Shown here in pieces: positions 1 through 9,179 of a stretch of 64,000 nucleotides of DNA. The stretch comes from Aquitalea magnusonii. Lineage in GTDB: Bacteria; Pseudomonadota; Gammaproteobacteria; Burkholderiales; Chromobacteriaceae. How positions within the stretch are numbered: position 1 is the stretch's first letter; each line of letters opens with the position of its first letter. The position numbers were made by a program, and so were the translations under genes. The stretch spans positions 3,596,001 to 3,660,000 of the forward strand of contig NZ_AP018823.1 of assembly GCF_002217795.2 (NCBI RefSeq), in the 5' to 3' direction. The notes beneath the pieces were generated by a model. That model saw only the letters and a program-made list of their open reading frames with translations. It was not told the origin of the DNA and made no database searches.

Positions 1-1
1 G

Positions 2-1732
2 GCCTTCCTGAAGAGCCCGGTAGGCCAGATGTTCCACCAGTTTTTTGGCGAAAACATGCTGCGCGCCGACGTGTGCAATGCGGTGGACGAACTGGGCCAG
101 TTGCTGGACCACACCGGCCCGATTGCTGCCTCGGAACGCAATGCGGCGCGCATTTTCAATGCCGACCACCTGTTCTTCGTCACCAACGGCACTTCGACTT
201 CCAACAAGATCGTATGGCATAGCTGCGTGGCAGCCGGTGACATCGTGCTGGTGGACCGCAACTGCCACAAGTCCAATCTGCACGCCATCATGATGACCGG
301 TGCCATTCCGGTATTCCTGATGCCCACGCGCAATCACTACGGCATCATCGGCCCGATTCCCAAGTCGGAATTCCAGCTGGAAAGCATCAAGAAGAAGATT
401 CTGGCCAACCCCTTTGCCCGCGAAGCGCTGGAAAAGAACCCCAAGCTCAAGCCGCGCATCCTCACCATCACCCAGTCCACCTACGATGGCATCCTGTACA
501 ACGTGGAAGAGATCAAGGGCCTGCTGGATGGCGAAGTGGACACCCTGCACTTTGACGAAGCCTGGCTGCCGCACGCCAGCTTCCACGACTTCTATGGCGA
601 CTTCCACGCCATTGGCGAAGGCCGTCCGCGTTGCAAGGACAGCCTGATCTTCTCCACCCAGTCCACCCACAAGCTGCTGGCCGGCATCAGCCAGGCTTCG
701 CAGATTCTGGTGCAGGACCCGCAAAACCGTCAGCTGGATACCGCCTGGTTCAACGAGGCCTATCTGATGCACACCTCCACCAGCCCGCAATATTCCATTA
801 TTGCCAGCTGCGACGTGGCTGCCGCCATGATGGAACAGCCGGGTGGCCAGGCGCTGGTGGAAGAATCGCTGGTGGAAGCTCTGGACTTCCGCCGCGCCAT
901 GCGCAAGGTGGACGAGGAATACGGCAACGACTGGTGGTTCAGCGTATGGGGCCCGGACGAGCTGTCCGACGACGGCATCTGCGACCCGGTGGACTGGGAA
1001 CTGAAACCCGGCGCGCACTGGCACGGTTTTGCCGGTATCGAAGAAGGCTTCAACCTGCTGGACCCGATCAAGGCCACCGTGCTGACCCCGGGCCTGGACG
1101 TGGACGGCAGCTTCGAAGAAATGGGCATTCCGGCCGCCATCGTCACCAAGTACCTGACCGAACACGGTGTGGTGGTGGAAAAAACCGGCCTGTACAGCTT
1201 CTTCATCATGTTCACCATCGGCATTACCAAGGGCCGCTGGAACACGCTGATTTCGCTGCTGCAGCAGTTCAAGGACGACTTCGACAAGAACCAGCCGCTG
1301 TGGCGCGCCATGCCGGACTTTGTCGCGCGCTACCCGCAGTACGAGCGCGTGGGCCTGCGCGACCTGTGCCAGCGCATTCACGCGCTGTACACCAAGCATG
1401 ACATCGCCCGCCTGACCACCGAGATCTATCTGTCCGAGATGGAACCGGCCATGCGTCCGGCCGATGCCTTTGCCAAGATGGCCCACCGCGAGATCGAACG
1501 CGTGCCGGTAGACCAACTGGAAGGCCGCGTCACCGCCGTGCTGCTGACCCCGTACCCGCCGGGCATTCCGCTGCTGATTCCGGGCGAGCGTTTCAACAAG
1601 ACCATTGTTGACTACCTGCGCTTTGCCCAGGCCTTCAACCGCGAGCTGCCGGGCTTCGAGACCGACGTGCATGGCCTGGTGGCCACCGATGTGGAAGGCC
1701 GCAAGGTGTACTGCGTGGACTGCGTCAAGTAA
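2..1732 (+). CDS. Orn/Lys/Arg decarboxylase, biodegradative type (5' end outside window)
   Basis: PLP-dependent fold-type I decarboxylase of the AdiA/CadA/LdcC family, which removes CO2 from a basic amino acid and consumes a cytoplasmic proton (acid resistance, polyamine supply). The open frame runs in from the window edge, so about 577 of the usual ~750 residues are seen and the N-terminal wing domain is missing. The Schiff-base lysine lies in STHKLLAGISQAS, with HFDEAW upstream of it and the C-terminal domain motif YPPGIP near the end. The SQAS context and the CVK terminus look closer to arginine decarboxylase AdiA than to LdcC, but the substrate cannot be fixed from this. A strong terminator follows directly. 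No antiporter gene is visible downstream. Confidence 0.9.
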   Translation, partial: AFLKSPVGQMFHQFFGENMLRADVCNAVDELGQLLDHTGPIAASERNAARIFNADHLFFVTNGTSTSNKIVWHSCVAAGDIVLVDRNCHKSNLHAIMMTGAIPVFLMPTRNHYGIIGPIPKSEFQLESIKKKILANPFAREALEKNPKLKPRILTITQSTYDGILYNVEEIKGLLDGEVDTLHFDEAWLPHASFHDFYGDFHAIGEGRPRCKDSLIFSTQSTHKLLAGISQASQILVQDPQNRQLDTAWFNEAYLMHTSTSPQYSIIASCDVAAAMMEQPGGQALVEESLVEALDFRRAMRKVDEEYGNDWWFSVWGPDELSDDGICDPVDWELKPGAHWHGFAGIEEGFNLLDPIKATVLTPGLDVDGSFEEMGIPAAIVTKYLTEHGVVVEKTGLYSFFIMFTIGITKGRWNTLISLLQQFKDDFDKNQPLWRAMPDFVARYPQYERVGLRDLCQRIHALYTKHDIARLTTEIYLSEMEPAMRPADAFAKMAHREIERVPVDQLEGRVTAVLLTPYPPGIPLLIPGERFNKTIVDYLRFAQAFNRELPGFETDVHGLVATDVEGRKVYCVDCVK

Positions 1733-1754
1733 GCCGCAAACAGCGCAGCATGCC

Positions 1755-1785
1755 AAAAGCCGCAGGCACTGTCCTGCGGCTTTTT
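1755..1785 (+). terminator. Rho-independent terminator of the decarboxylase gene
   Basis: A perfect 12-bp stem (AAAAGCCGCAGG / CCTGCGGCTTTT) with a 6-nt loop is followed by a T run. It starts 22 bases after the decarboxylase stop codon. Confidence 0.85.
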
Positions 1786-1807
1786 CTTTGCGCTGGCGTC
1801 AGCACGC

Positions 1808-2190
1808 TCAATGACGGCACAAGGTATTGCGCCCGGCAGCCTTGGCCTGATACCGCGCAATAGCGGCCGCTGCATACACCTGCAGCAGAGCGTCGCCCGG
1901 TCGCCACATGGTCAGCCGCGACGCCTCCACCACCGCCTGCCTGCTGCGCAAGGCAAGCGCGCACAGACTGACCGCCCCACCTGGTTTTCACCATACAGAC
2001 CAACACCTGCTGGCACTGAGCAACAGCCTGCGACTGCGTTACGCCGCCTTGCGCCAGAAGCAGTGTGCTGTTGTTGGCCGCTATTCATCCAGCTCATGCC
2101 TCCCCTCAGGGCAGCGACATTTGGCCGAGCACTGGCCAGCCCAGTCAAAGCCGACGGCCATGGCAGTCAATGTGGCTTTTCACCGTCCCT
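1808..2190 (-). pseudogene. Decayed GGDEF (diguanylate cyclase) domain remnant
   Basis: This 450-base gap before the GMC gene is not random. Read on the minus strand and allowing frame changes, it contains pieces in the order of a GGDEF domain: KSHIDCHGR near 2180 (compare FKxINDxxGH), HELDE followed by a stop near 2095 (compare GGDEF), AVSLCALALR near 1980 (compare VTVSxGVA), and DALLQ...RYQAKAAGRNT ending at a stop at 1808-1810 (compare DALLxxADxALYxAKxxGRN). At least two frame changes and an in-frame stop exclude function. Only the C-terminal catalytic part survives. The call rests on eye alignment. Confidence 0.5.
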
Positions 2191-2239
2191 TAAGCTGAAG
2201 TCCCGCCCGCAACGGGCGCAGGAGAACAAGGAGAAGGCA

Positions 2240-3823
2240 ATGCCACAATTTGACTATATCGTGGTGGGAGGCGGCTCCGCGGGCTGCACCATCACCTGCC
2301 GACTGGCCGAGGCCGGCAAGCGGGTTCTGTTGCTGGAGGATGGTCCGCCCGACAACAGCCCCTTCATCCACATGCCGGCCACCTTCATCAAGGTCATCGG
2401 CAGTGAACGCAGCGTGATTTACCAGAGCGAGCCGCAGGCCAGTGCCGCCGGTCGCCGCATGCATGTGCCACAAGGCCGCACGCTGGGGGGCGGCAGCTCC
2501 ATCAATGCCATGGTGTATATCCGGGGGACGGCCGCCGATTATGATGACTGGGCCGCACAGGGCTGCAGCGGCTGGGGATGGGAGCAGGTGCTGCCGGCGT
2601 TCAAAAAGGCGGAAAACCATATGCGGCTCTCCGGCCCCTACCATGGAACCGAAGGACCACTGCGCGTAAGCGATACCCGCTATCGCCATCCGCTGAGCCT
2701 GGCCTTCGTCAAGGCGGCGCAAGAGTGCGGCCTGCCCTATAACGACGATTTCAACGGGCCACTGCAGCAAGGCAGCGGATTTTTTCACACCACCACCTTC
2801 AATGGCCAACGCGGCAGCACGGCAGCCACCTATCTGGCAGCAGTACGCCAGCGCGACAATCTGCAGTTGCGTACCGGTTGCTATGTGGAAAGACTGCGCT
2901 GGCAGGGCCGCCGCGCCGTCGGTGTGCAGTGGCGTACCGCGGATGGTCAGCAACACGAGGCCGATGCCAGGGCCGAAGTCATCCTGTGCGCAGGTGCATT
3001 GTCCACCCCCAAGATTCTGCTGCTCTCCGGCATTGGCCCCGCAGCGCAACTACGCGAACAAGGCATACCGGTTGTGCATGACGCAGCGGAAGTCGGCCAG
3101 AATTATCAGGATCACCTGGAGGTATCGGTGTATGGCCGCTGCCGCGAACCGATCAGCCTGCTGGGGCAGGAGCGCGGCTTCAATGCCTTGCGCAATGGCT
3201 TGCAGTGGCAGCTACTGCGCAGTGGGCTGCTCACTTCCAATGTGGTGGAAAGCGGCGGCTTTGCCTGCACCGATGGCGGCAGCCGTCCGGACATTCAGTT
3301 TCACGTACTGCCGGTGCTGGTGGGCGATGTGGATCGAGAACCACTGCCCGGCCACGGCATGTCCATCAACCCCTGCCTGTTGCGTCCCAAATCACGCGGC
3401 TCAGTCAGCCTGAGTAGCCCCGATGCGCGCGCTCCGCTGCGCTTTGTCAGTGGCGCACTGAGCCATGAGGACGATGTGGCCGGCCTGCTGCGCGGAGTCA
3501 GGCTGGCACGGCGCATCTTGCGGGCGCCCTCGCTACAGCGGGTGATCAGTGAGGAGCTGCTCCCGTCGGCAGCGGAGCATGCCAGCGATGAAGTGCTGAT
3601 CGCGCACATCCGCAGCCATGCCAAGACGGTCTACCATCCGGTTGGCACCTGCCGCATGGGTGGCGATGCGGCGGCGGTGGTCAACCCGCAGCTACAGCTC
3701 AATGGCGTGGAAGGCGTGCGCATCTGCGATGCGTCCATCATGCCCAGCATCATTTCCGGCAATACCAATGCGCCGGTCATCATGATTGCCGAGCGCTGCG
3801 CCGACTTCATCTTGCGCAGCTGA
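2240..3823 (+). CDS. GMC-family FAD oxidoreductase (choline dehydrogenase-like)
   Basis: Flavoprotein alcohol dehydrogenase of the glucose-methanol-choline family, 527 residues. The start ATG is chosen because AAGGAG lies just upstream and the N-terminus begins at once with the FAD-binding Rossmann motif (VVGGGSAG, about residues 8-15). The GMC signature is around GRTLGGGSSINAM. The C-terminal active-site block has HPVGTCRMG (catalytic His) and the conserved NTNAPVIMIAERCADFI segment. The family covers choline, polyethylene-glycol and long-chain alcohol dehydrogenases; the substrate is not evident and there is no betaine aldehyde dehydrogenase or BetI beside it. The frame stays open about 430 bases further upstream, but that part overlaps the GGDEF remnant and is not protein-like. 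Confidence 0.88.
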   Translation: MPQFDYIVVGGGSAGCTITCRLAEAGKRVLLLEDGPPDNSPFIHMPATFIKVIGSERSVIYQSEPQASAAGRRMHVPQGRTLGGGSSINAMVYIRGTAADYDDWAAQGCSGWGWEQVLPAFKKAENHMRLSGPYHGTEGPLRVSDTRYRHPLSLAFVKAAQECGLPYNDDFNGPLQQGSGFFHTTTFNGQRGSTAATYLAAVRQRDNLQLRTGCYVERLRWQGRRAVGVQWRTADGQQHEADARAEVILCAGALSTPKILLLSGIGPAAQLREQGIPVVHDAAEVGQNYQDHLEVSVYGRCREPISLLGQERGFNALRNGLQWQLLRSGLLTSNVVESGGFACTDGGSRPDIQFHVLPVLVGDVDREPLPGHGMSINPCLLRPKSRGSVSLSSPDARAPLRFVSGALSHEDDVAGLLRGVRLARRILRAPSLQRVISEELLPSAAEHASDEVLIAHIRSHAKTVYHPVGTCRMGGDAAAVVNPQLQLNGVEGVRICDASIMPSIISGNTNAPVIMIAERCADFILRS

Positions 3824-3841
3824 GCCACAGCCATTGAGTCG

Positions 3842-3870
3842 GGCCAGCCCCCTGCCGGCGGGAGCTGGCC
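3842..3870. terminator. Terminator-like hairpin between convergent genes
   Basis: GGCCAGC ... GCTGGCC with extra inner GC pairs sits in the 60-base gap between the GMC gene and the convergent AraC-type gene. There is no T run, so it is a weaker terminator or a processing hairpin. Confidence 0.45.
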
Positions 3871-3883
3871 ACCGACACACCGG

Positions 3884-4867
3884 TCACACCCCGTCACCTT
3901 GCGTTGACAACATGCCACGCTGGCGGGTCTGGCTGGGCGTTTCGCCAAAGCGCTGTTTATAGCTGCGGCAAAAATGGGCGCTGTGATTGAAGCCCCAGCG
4001 GAAACCCAGCTCGCTCACCGACAGGTGGCGCAATGCCGGGTCTTGCAGGTCGATGCGGCAACGCTCCAGTCGCCGCCCCCACAGATAGCGGCTGACTGAC
4101 AGGCCTTCCTGCGCAAAAATGCGTGCCAGTTGGCGGGCGGACAGCCTCAGCGCGCGGCTGATGTGTTCGCCATCCAGCTCATCTTCGGCCAGATGTTGCT
4201 CGATATAAGCTTTGGCACGCCACAGGCTGCACAGGGTGGATTTGCCGGCCTGCATCTGGCCGCTATGCACACTCCACAAGGAATGCAGCCATTCCAGCAA
4301 CTGGCTGGCCTGATGCTCGCGCGCCGCCAGAGCCTGCCCTCCGTCGGCCAGCAACTGTCGCACCGCCTGCGCGCCCCAGCCGGCAATGCCCATGCTGTGG
4401 TCGATCTTGACCAGCCCTTGCTCCTGCCAGTCGCCCACTTGCTGCTTGAACAATTGGCGCGGGATGTCCAGCACCGCCATCGCCATCTGCTCGGGAAAAC
4501 CATGACCATAAGGCTGGGCCGTGTCATACAGCACCACATCCCCCGGCACATGCAGCGCACAGTCCACCCCCTGGTGACTGAAGCCTCGCCCCTGCAGCAT
4601 CAGGCAGGCAAAGATGCTGTCGCGGCCATCATGACGGATGCTGTGGCCGCTGCGTACCACCGCATGGGCATTGGCCTCTATGGTGGCCATGCGGAACAGG
4701 CCGAAGTCCTGGTAACGCAAACTGGCGTCCAGCTCCTGTCCTGGCTGGCGCTGACACTCCACATCAATCAATAGCTGGCCTACTTGTTCGCGCCAGAAAC
4801 GCAACCGTTCGCTGCGACTGACTGCACCGGTGGAAATGCTGACATCCGCCAGCATGCGGACCGTCAT
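3884..4867 (-). CDS. AraC/XylS-family transcriptional regulator
   Basis: Cytoplasmic one-component activator, 327 residues. The N-terminal half resembles the AraC-binding-like domain of FeaR/NahR-type regulators (HVPGDVVLYDTAQPYGHGFPEQM, about residues 107-129). The C-terminal ~100 residues are the double helix-turn-helix domain (ISRALRLSARQLARIFAQEG, then LSVSELGFRWGFNHSAHFCRSYKQRFGETPSQTR). The start has GGAG six bases upstream. It points tail to tail at the GMC gene and away from fpr, so its targets are not obvious from position. Confidence 0.9.
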   Translation of the reverse strand: MTVRMLADVSISTGAVSRSERLRFWREQVGQLLIDVECQRQPGQELDASLRYQDFGLFRMATIEANAHAVVRSGHSIRHDGRDSIFACLMLQGRGFSHQGVDCALHVPGDVVLYDTAQPYGHGFPEQMAMAVLDIPRQLFKQQVGDWQEQGLVKIDHSMGIAGWGAQAVRQLLADGGQALAAREHQASQLLEWLHSLWSVHSGQMQAGKSTLCSLWRAKAYIEQHLAEDELDGEHISRALRLSARQLARIFAQEGLSVSRYLWGRRLERCRIDLQDPALRHLSVSELGFRWGFNHSAHFCRSYKQRFGETPSQTRQRGMLSTQGDGV

Positions 4868-5080
4868 TGGCCGCTCCAGGCAGACGGTGGATATGGAACA
4901 GGGCTGCAGATGGCCGGCAGCCCTACAGGCACACCGGCACGGTGGGGAATCGCGTTCATGCTGTCTCCTCCAGATGGCCCTCTTGCACGGGGCCGTACAG
5001 CCGGTGGTGTCATCACCACTCGGCCTTGCCAGACGCGGGAGTATCCCGCACCGGGCATTGCCTCATATTATTAATATATT

Positions 5081-5110
5081 AATTAAAGTCAAGGCCGGCC
5101 ACGCGCCGGC
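5081..5110 (-). terminator. Probable terminator of fpr
   Basis: On the minus strand a GC-rich stem (GCCGGC/GCCGGC, 5-nt loop) lies just after the fpr stop and is followed by CTTGACTTTAATTAA. The tail is interrupted, so strength is uncertain. The neighbouring 5071-5082 is a fully palindromic TTAATATATTAA. Confidence 0.4.
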
Positions 5111-5117
5111 ACCTGGC

Positions 5118-5897
5118 TTACCAGCCGTTCTCCAGCACCAGATGGCCCGGTGCGCTCAGCCGGCTCAGACGGAAGCCCATTTTCATCAGTTGACGGTGGG
5201 TGTCTTCCACCATGGCCGGATTACCACAGATCATGAAACGCGAGCGCTCCACCGTCAGCGGCAGTCCGGCGGCCTCGGCCAGTGCGCCACTGGCCAGCAA
5301 GGCCGGAATGCGCTGTTGCAACATGCCGGGTTCGGCCTGCCGTGTCACCACCGGCACATAGTGCAGCCGATCACCCCATTCCGCCCACAGGGGGTGCTGG
5401 CGCAGCGCGTCAATCTCGCTGCGGTAGGCCAGTTCGCTGACCTCGCGCACGCAATGCACCAGCACGATATGGGCAAAGCGCTGCCACACCTCGGGCTGCT
5501 GCAGGATGGACAGATACGGTGCCAGGCCGGTGCCGGTGGCCAGCAGCCACAGCTCCTCGCCATCGGGCAGGCGGTCCACGGTAAAAAAGCCATTGGCCTT
5601 GTTGTCCAGCAGGACGGTGTCGCCCACCTGCAAACGCGCCAGGCGCGAGGTAAACAGCCCGTCCGGCACCACGATGGAGAAAAACTCCAGATGCTCGTCC
5701 CAACTGGCCGAGGTCATGGAATAAGCCCGCCACACCATGCCGCCGTTTTCCAGCGGCAGGCCCAGCCGGGCAAACTGGCCGGGAACAAAGCGCCAGGATT
5801 CGGGGCGGCTCAGCCGAAAGCTGAACAGCTTGTCACTCCAGTGCTGCAGGGAAAGAATGGTTTGGGCGGTGTATTTTTCTGCTGCGGGGGCTGCCAT
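5118..5897 (-). CDS. fpr: Ferredoxin-NADP(+) reductase
   Basis: FAD-dependent reductase that exchanges electrons between NADP(H) and ferredoxin/flavodoxin, used for Fe-S assembly and oxidative stress defence. It has 259 residues, the size of the bacterial Fpr subclass. Seen: FAD site RAYSMTSAS (about residues 50-58), the NADP-binding LLATGTGLAPYLSIL, and the late MICGNPAMVEDT block typical of Fpr. The ATG at 5897 is preferred over an in-frame TTG two codons upstream because AAGG lies 8 bases before it. A direct repeat upstream may be an operator. Confidence 0.93.
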   Translation of the reverse strand: MAAPAAEKYTAQTILSLQHWSDKLFSFRLSRPESWRFVPGQFARLGLPLENGGMVWRAYSMTSASWDEHLEFFSIVVPDGLFTSRLARLQVGDTVLLDNKANGFFTVDRLPDGEELWLLATGTGLAPYLSILQQPEVWQRFAHIVLVHCVREVSELAYRSEIDALRQHPLWAEWGDRLHYVPVVTRQAEPGMLQQRIPALLASGALAEAAGLPLTVERSRFMICGNPAMVEDTHRQLMKMGFRLSRLSAPGHLVLENGW

Positions 5898-5910
5898 GTG
5901 CAATACCTTA

Positions 5911-5932
5911 GTAATTTACTCAGGTAATTTAC
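5911..5932 (-). promoter_or_regulatory. Direct repeat upstream of fpr, possible operator
   Basis: GTAATTTAC occurs twice, at 5911-5919 and 5924-5932, separated by TCAG, giving a 13-bp period. It lies 14 bases upstream of the chosen fpr start, inside the probable 5' leader or promoter. The binding protein is unknown. Confidence 0.4.
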
Positions 5933-5998
5933 CGCATCAGGGCCGCGGCAACAAGCCTGACCCGGCTTGCTGCGCAGCCCGCTTCAGGCCATGAGGAC

Positions 5999-7144
5999 TT
6001 AATCCGCCAGTGCCTGGGCCAGATCCGCCAGAATGTCTTCGATATCTTCCACGCCGATGGACAGGCGCAAGCCACCTTCACGGATGCCGAGTGCGGCTTT
6101 CTGCTCTGGCGGCATGCCGCCGTGCGACATGGTGTAGCTGTGGTTGACCAGCGATTCCACCCCGCCCAGCGATTCGGCCAAGGCAAATAGCTGCAGCTTG
6201 CTGGCCACGCGGCTGGCTTCGGCGCGGGTGTCCTGCTTTAGCCAGATGGTGACGACGCCGCCAAAGCGACGCATCTGCTGCCGGGCGATGGCGTGGCCGG
6301 GATGGTCGACAAAACCGGGGAAGAACACTTTTTCCACCTTGGGATGGTCGCGCAGGAAGGCGGCCACCTGTTCGGCATTGTCGCAATGGCGTTCCATGCG
6401 CAGGTGCAGGGTCTTGATGCCGCGCAGGGTGAGGAAGCAATCCTGCGGTCCCGGCACGCCACCGGCGGAATTCTGGATGAACTTGATGTCGGCAAACAGC
6501 TTGTCGTCGCTGACCGCCACCAGGCCCAGCAGCACGTCGGAATGGCCGCCCAGGTATTTGGTGGCGGAATGCACCACGATGTCCGCGCCCAGATCGATGG
6601 GGTTCTGCAGATAGGGCGTGGCAAAGGTGCTGTCCACCGCCACCACCGCGCCATGCTGGTGGGCAATGGCGGACAAGGCGGTGATGTCCACCAGGTTGAG
6701 CAATGGATTGGTGGGCGATTCCAGCCACACCAGCTTGGTGCGCGCACTGATGGCTGCACTCAGATTGGCCGGGTCGGTCAGGTCGACAAAGGTCACCGAG
6801 ATGCCGGTCGGTGCCATCACCTTGGTGAGCAGGCGGTAAGCACCGCCGTACAGGTCGGCCACGGCAATCACTTCGTCACCCGGCTTCAGCGTGGCGCGCA
6901 GCACCGCATCAATGGCGGCCATGCCGCTGGCAAAAGCCAGGCCGTGCTTGGCATTTTCCAGGCTGGCCAGGCAGCTTTCCAGCGCGGCACGGGTGGGGGT
7001 GCCGGTGCGGGCATAGGAAAACGGCAGTTGCTCGCCCACTTCGGCAAATTCAAACACCGAGGTTTGATAGATGGGCGGCATCACCGACTTGCTGTGCTGA
7101 CTGCTGTCGTAGCCGGAATGGATGGTCTTGGTGGCAAATTTCAT
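5999..7144 (-). CDS. Cys/Met metabolism PLP enzyme (cystathionine gamma-synthase/lyase family)
   Basis: Trans-sulfuration family enzyme, 381 residues. Seen: the phosphate-binding region SYARTGTPT, ASGMAAIDAV, DLYGGAYRL, the ESPTNP motif, and the PLP lysine in VHSATKYLGGHSDVLLG; the C-terminal block SLGGVESLVNHSYTMSH carries the substrate-carboxylate site. The family includes cystathionine gamma-synthase, beta- and gamma-lyase and O-acylhomoserine sulfhydrylase, which cannot be told apart safely from sequence alone. AGGAAACATC precedes the ATG. The cystine-type transporter genes further on (9.2-10.7 kb) fit a sulfur amino-acid theme. It is divergent from the acyl-CoA ligase gene. Confidence 0.9.
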   Translation of the reverse strand: MKFATKTIHSGYDSSQHSKSVMPPIYQTSVFEFAEVGEQLPFSYARTGTPTRAALESCLASLENAKHGLAFASGMAAIDAVLRATLKPGDEVIAVADLYGGAYRLLTKVMAPTGISVTFVDLTDPANLSAAISARTKLVWLESPTNPLLNLVDITALSAIAHQHGAVVAVDSTFATPYLQNPIDLGADIVVHSATKYLGGHSDVLLGLVAVSDDKLFADIKFIQNSAGGVPGPQDCFLTLRGIKTLHLRMERHCDNAEQVAAFLRDHPKVEKVFFPGFVDHPGHAIARQQMRRFGGVVTIWLKQDTRAEASRVASKLQLFALAESLGGVESLVNHSYTMSHGGMPPEQKAALGIREGGLRLSIGVEDIEDILADLAQALAD

Positions 7145-7365
7145 GATGTTTCCTGATTGTCCCTAAGCCACGGTCCAGCAAGGCAGCGGCGGTATCCCCT
7201 CACGCTGCCGGCCATTCCGATGGCATGAATAAACGCATGATCAATACAAAAACCGGTATTTTGCCGGCAATTTATTGATCATTCCCAAAATTCAGCCGCA
7301 ATTTTCTTTACATCAAAAGGGAATGGGGCTAATTTGCGCCGTTTCTGAATCAAACAATTGTACGA

Positions 7366-9120
7366 ATGAAGCTAGAACGCGCTTTTGACATCCTCTTTCA
7401 CCAACTGGAAACCCTGCCGCGGGCGGACTGCCTGTCTGTCAAAACGGGTGGCCAATGGCAATCCCTGAGCAGCACCGAGGTGATGGAGGCCGTCAATGCG
7501 GTTAGCCTGGGCTTGCTGCAACAAGGCATCCTGCGTGGCGACAAGGTTGCCATTGCCGCCGACAACAGTCCCGCCTGGGTGATTGTCGATCTGGCCTTGC
7601 AACAGATCGGTGCCATCAGTGTGCCGCTCTATCCTACCTGCACCCTGGAAGATGCACGCTATATCCTGGCGCATGCCGAGGTCAAGCTGGCTTTTGTCGG
7701 CAGCAGTGCATTGCAACGCAAACTGGAGCAGGCACTGGATGGCCGCCCTTGTCCCTGCTACGCACTCAATCCGCTGGACAGCCTGCCATCATGGACCAGC
7801 TTGCGCGATGCCGGCCAAAGCGGCAGCCTGCGCCAGTTGGCCTTGCTGCGTAACAGCATACAGGCGGACGATGTCTTTACCATCATCTATACCTCCGGCA
7901 CCACGGGCCGTGCCAAGGGGGTGATGCTGTCGCATCGCAATGTGGTCAGCACCGTGATTGCCACCGCCCAACATACCCGCCTGCCTGCCGGTACATGCCG
8001 GGCGCTCAGCTTTTTGCCGCTGTCGCACATTTTTGAGCGTGCCGGGGTGTTGTACTACCTGTTCACCGGCACGGCTATCTATTTCTCCAGTGTCGATGCC
8101 TTGTCGGCCAGCATGGCTGAAGTCCGTCCACATACCTTTAGTGCCGTACCGCGGGTGCTGGAAAAAGTCCACGAAAAGCTGCTGGCCAGGGCCAAAACCC
8201 TGAGTGGCTGGCAACGTCGGCTGTACCTGTGGGCCATGGCACGGGCAGAAGCCTATGAGCCGCGACAGCCACCACGCGGCCTGGCCGCTATCCAGCATGC
8301 GATTGCCGACCGCCTGGTGTATCGCAAATGGCGTGCCGCCATGGGCGGCGAACTGCGCTGGGTGAATGTGGGCTCTGCCGCCTTGCAACCGCGTCTGGCG
8401 CGCTTGCTGTGGGCCAGCGGTATTGCCGTGGCCGAAGGCTATGGCATGAGTGAAACGGCACCGGTGATTACGGCCAATCCTTTCCAGGCCGATGCAGTAC
8501 AGATTGGCAGTGTCGGCATTGCCCTGCCCGGTGTAGAGCTGAAACTGGCCGGGGATGGCGAAATCCTGGTGCGTGGCCCCAATGTGATGGTGGGCTATTA
8601 CAAAGAGCCGGAACTCACCGCCGAAACCCTGCAACAGGGCTGGCTGCATACCGGTGACATCGGCGTGCTGCAACAGGGCTATCTGCGCATTACCGACCGC
8701 AAGAAGGAAATGTTCAAAACCAGCAACGGCAAATACATCGCGCCACAGATGCTGGAAAACAAGCTGAAGGAATCGGCCTATATCGACCAGATCATGGTGG
8801 TGGGAGACGGACAGAAATTTGCCGCCGCGCTGATTGTGCCGCTTTACGAGCGGCTGCAGGAATGGTGCCAGGAGCAGGGCATCGCCTATACCAGCCATAG
8901 CGAGATGCGGCTGCATCCACGCATTGTCGAACTGATAGAACGCGAGATCAAACGCTTCAACCGCCACTTTGGCAGTTGGGAACACATCAAGAAATTCGCC
9001 CTGCTGGACAAGCCCTGGTGCGTCGACGCCGGTGAACTGGCCCCCACGCTCAAGCTGCGGCGCAAGGTGATCAGTCAGCGCTGCCAGGCCTTGATAGAAA
9101 GCATGTACCACCACGCCTGA
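7366..9120 (+). CDS. Long-chain acyl-CoA synthetase (AMP-forming)
   Basis: Adenylate-forming ligase that activates fatty acids to acyl-CoA, 584 residues. Seen: P-loop TIIYTSGTTGRAKGVMLSHRN (about residues 170-190), EGYGMSETAP, the TGDIG motif and the hinge ITDRKKEMFKTSNGKYIAPQ with the C-terminal catalytic lysine region. The long insertions and this C-terminal form match the FadD15/ACSL-like subclass rather than E. coli FadD. No clear ribosome binding site is visible before the ATG. The 220-base gap to the divergent PLP-enzyme gene must hold both promoters. Confidence 0.9.
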   Translation: MKLERAFDILFHQLETLPRADCLSVKTGGQWQSLSSTEVMEAVNAVSLGLLQQGILRGDKVAIAADNSPAWVIVDLALQQIGAISVPLYPTCTLEDARYILAHAEVKLAFVGSSALQRKLEQALDGRPCPCYALNPLDSLPSWTSLRDAGQSGSLRQLALLRNSIQADDVFTIIYTSGTTGRAKGVMLSHRNVVSTVIATAQHTRLPAGTCRALSFLPLSHIFERAGVLYYLFTGTAIYFSSVDALSASMAEVRPHTFSAVPRVLEKVHEKLLARAKTLSGWQRRLYLWAMARAEAYEPRQPPRGLAAIQHAIADRLVYRKWRAAMGGELRWVNVGSAALQPRLARLLWASGIAVAEGYGMSETAPVITANPFQADAVQIGSVGIALPGVELKLAGDGEILVRGPNVMVGYYKEPELTAETLQQGWLHTGDIGVLQQGYLRITDRKKEMFKTSNGKYIAPQMLENKLKESAYIDQIMVVGDGQKFAAALIVPLYERLQEWCQEQGIAYTSHSEMRLHPRIVELIEREIKRFNRHFGSWEHIKKFALLDKPWCVDAGELAPTLKLRRKVISQRCQALIESMYHHA

Positions 9121-9135
9121 GCACAGGCTGCAGAT

Positions 9136-9164
9136 GAACATCCCCGCCTTGCGCGGGGATGTTC
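9136..9164. terminator. Bidirectional terminator hairpin
   Basis: Perfect 12-bp stem GAACATCCCCGC / GCGGGGATGTTC with a 5-nt loop lies between the convergent acyl-CoA ligase and ABC permease genes. It has no long T run. Confidence 0.65.
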
Positions 9165-9179
9165 ACAGGCGAAACCAGC

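Noticed and set aside
1811..2239. 143-residue N-terminal extension of the GMC oxidoreductase
   Set aside because: The FAD motif and ribosome binding site fit the start at 2240; the extension is the reverse side of a GGDEF remnant.
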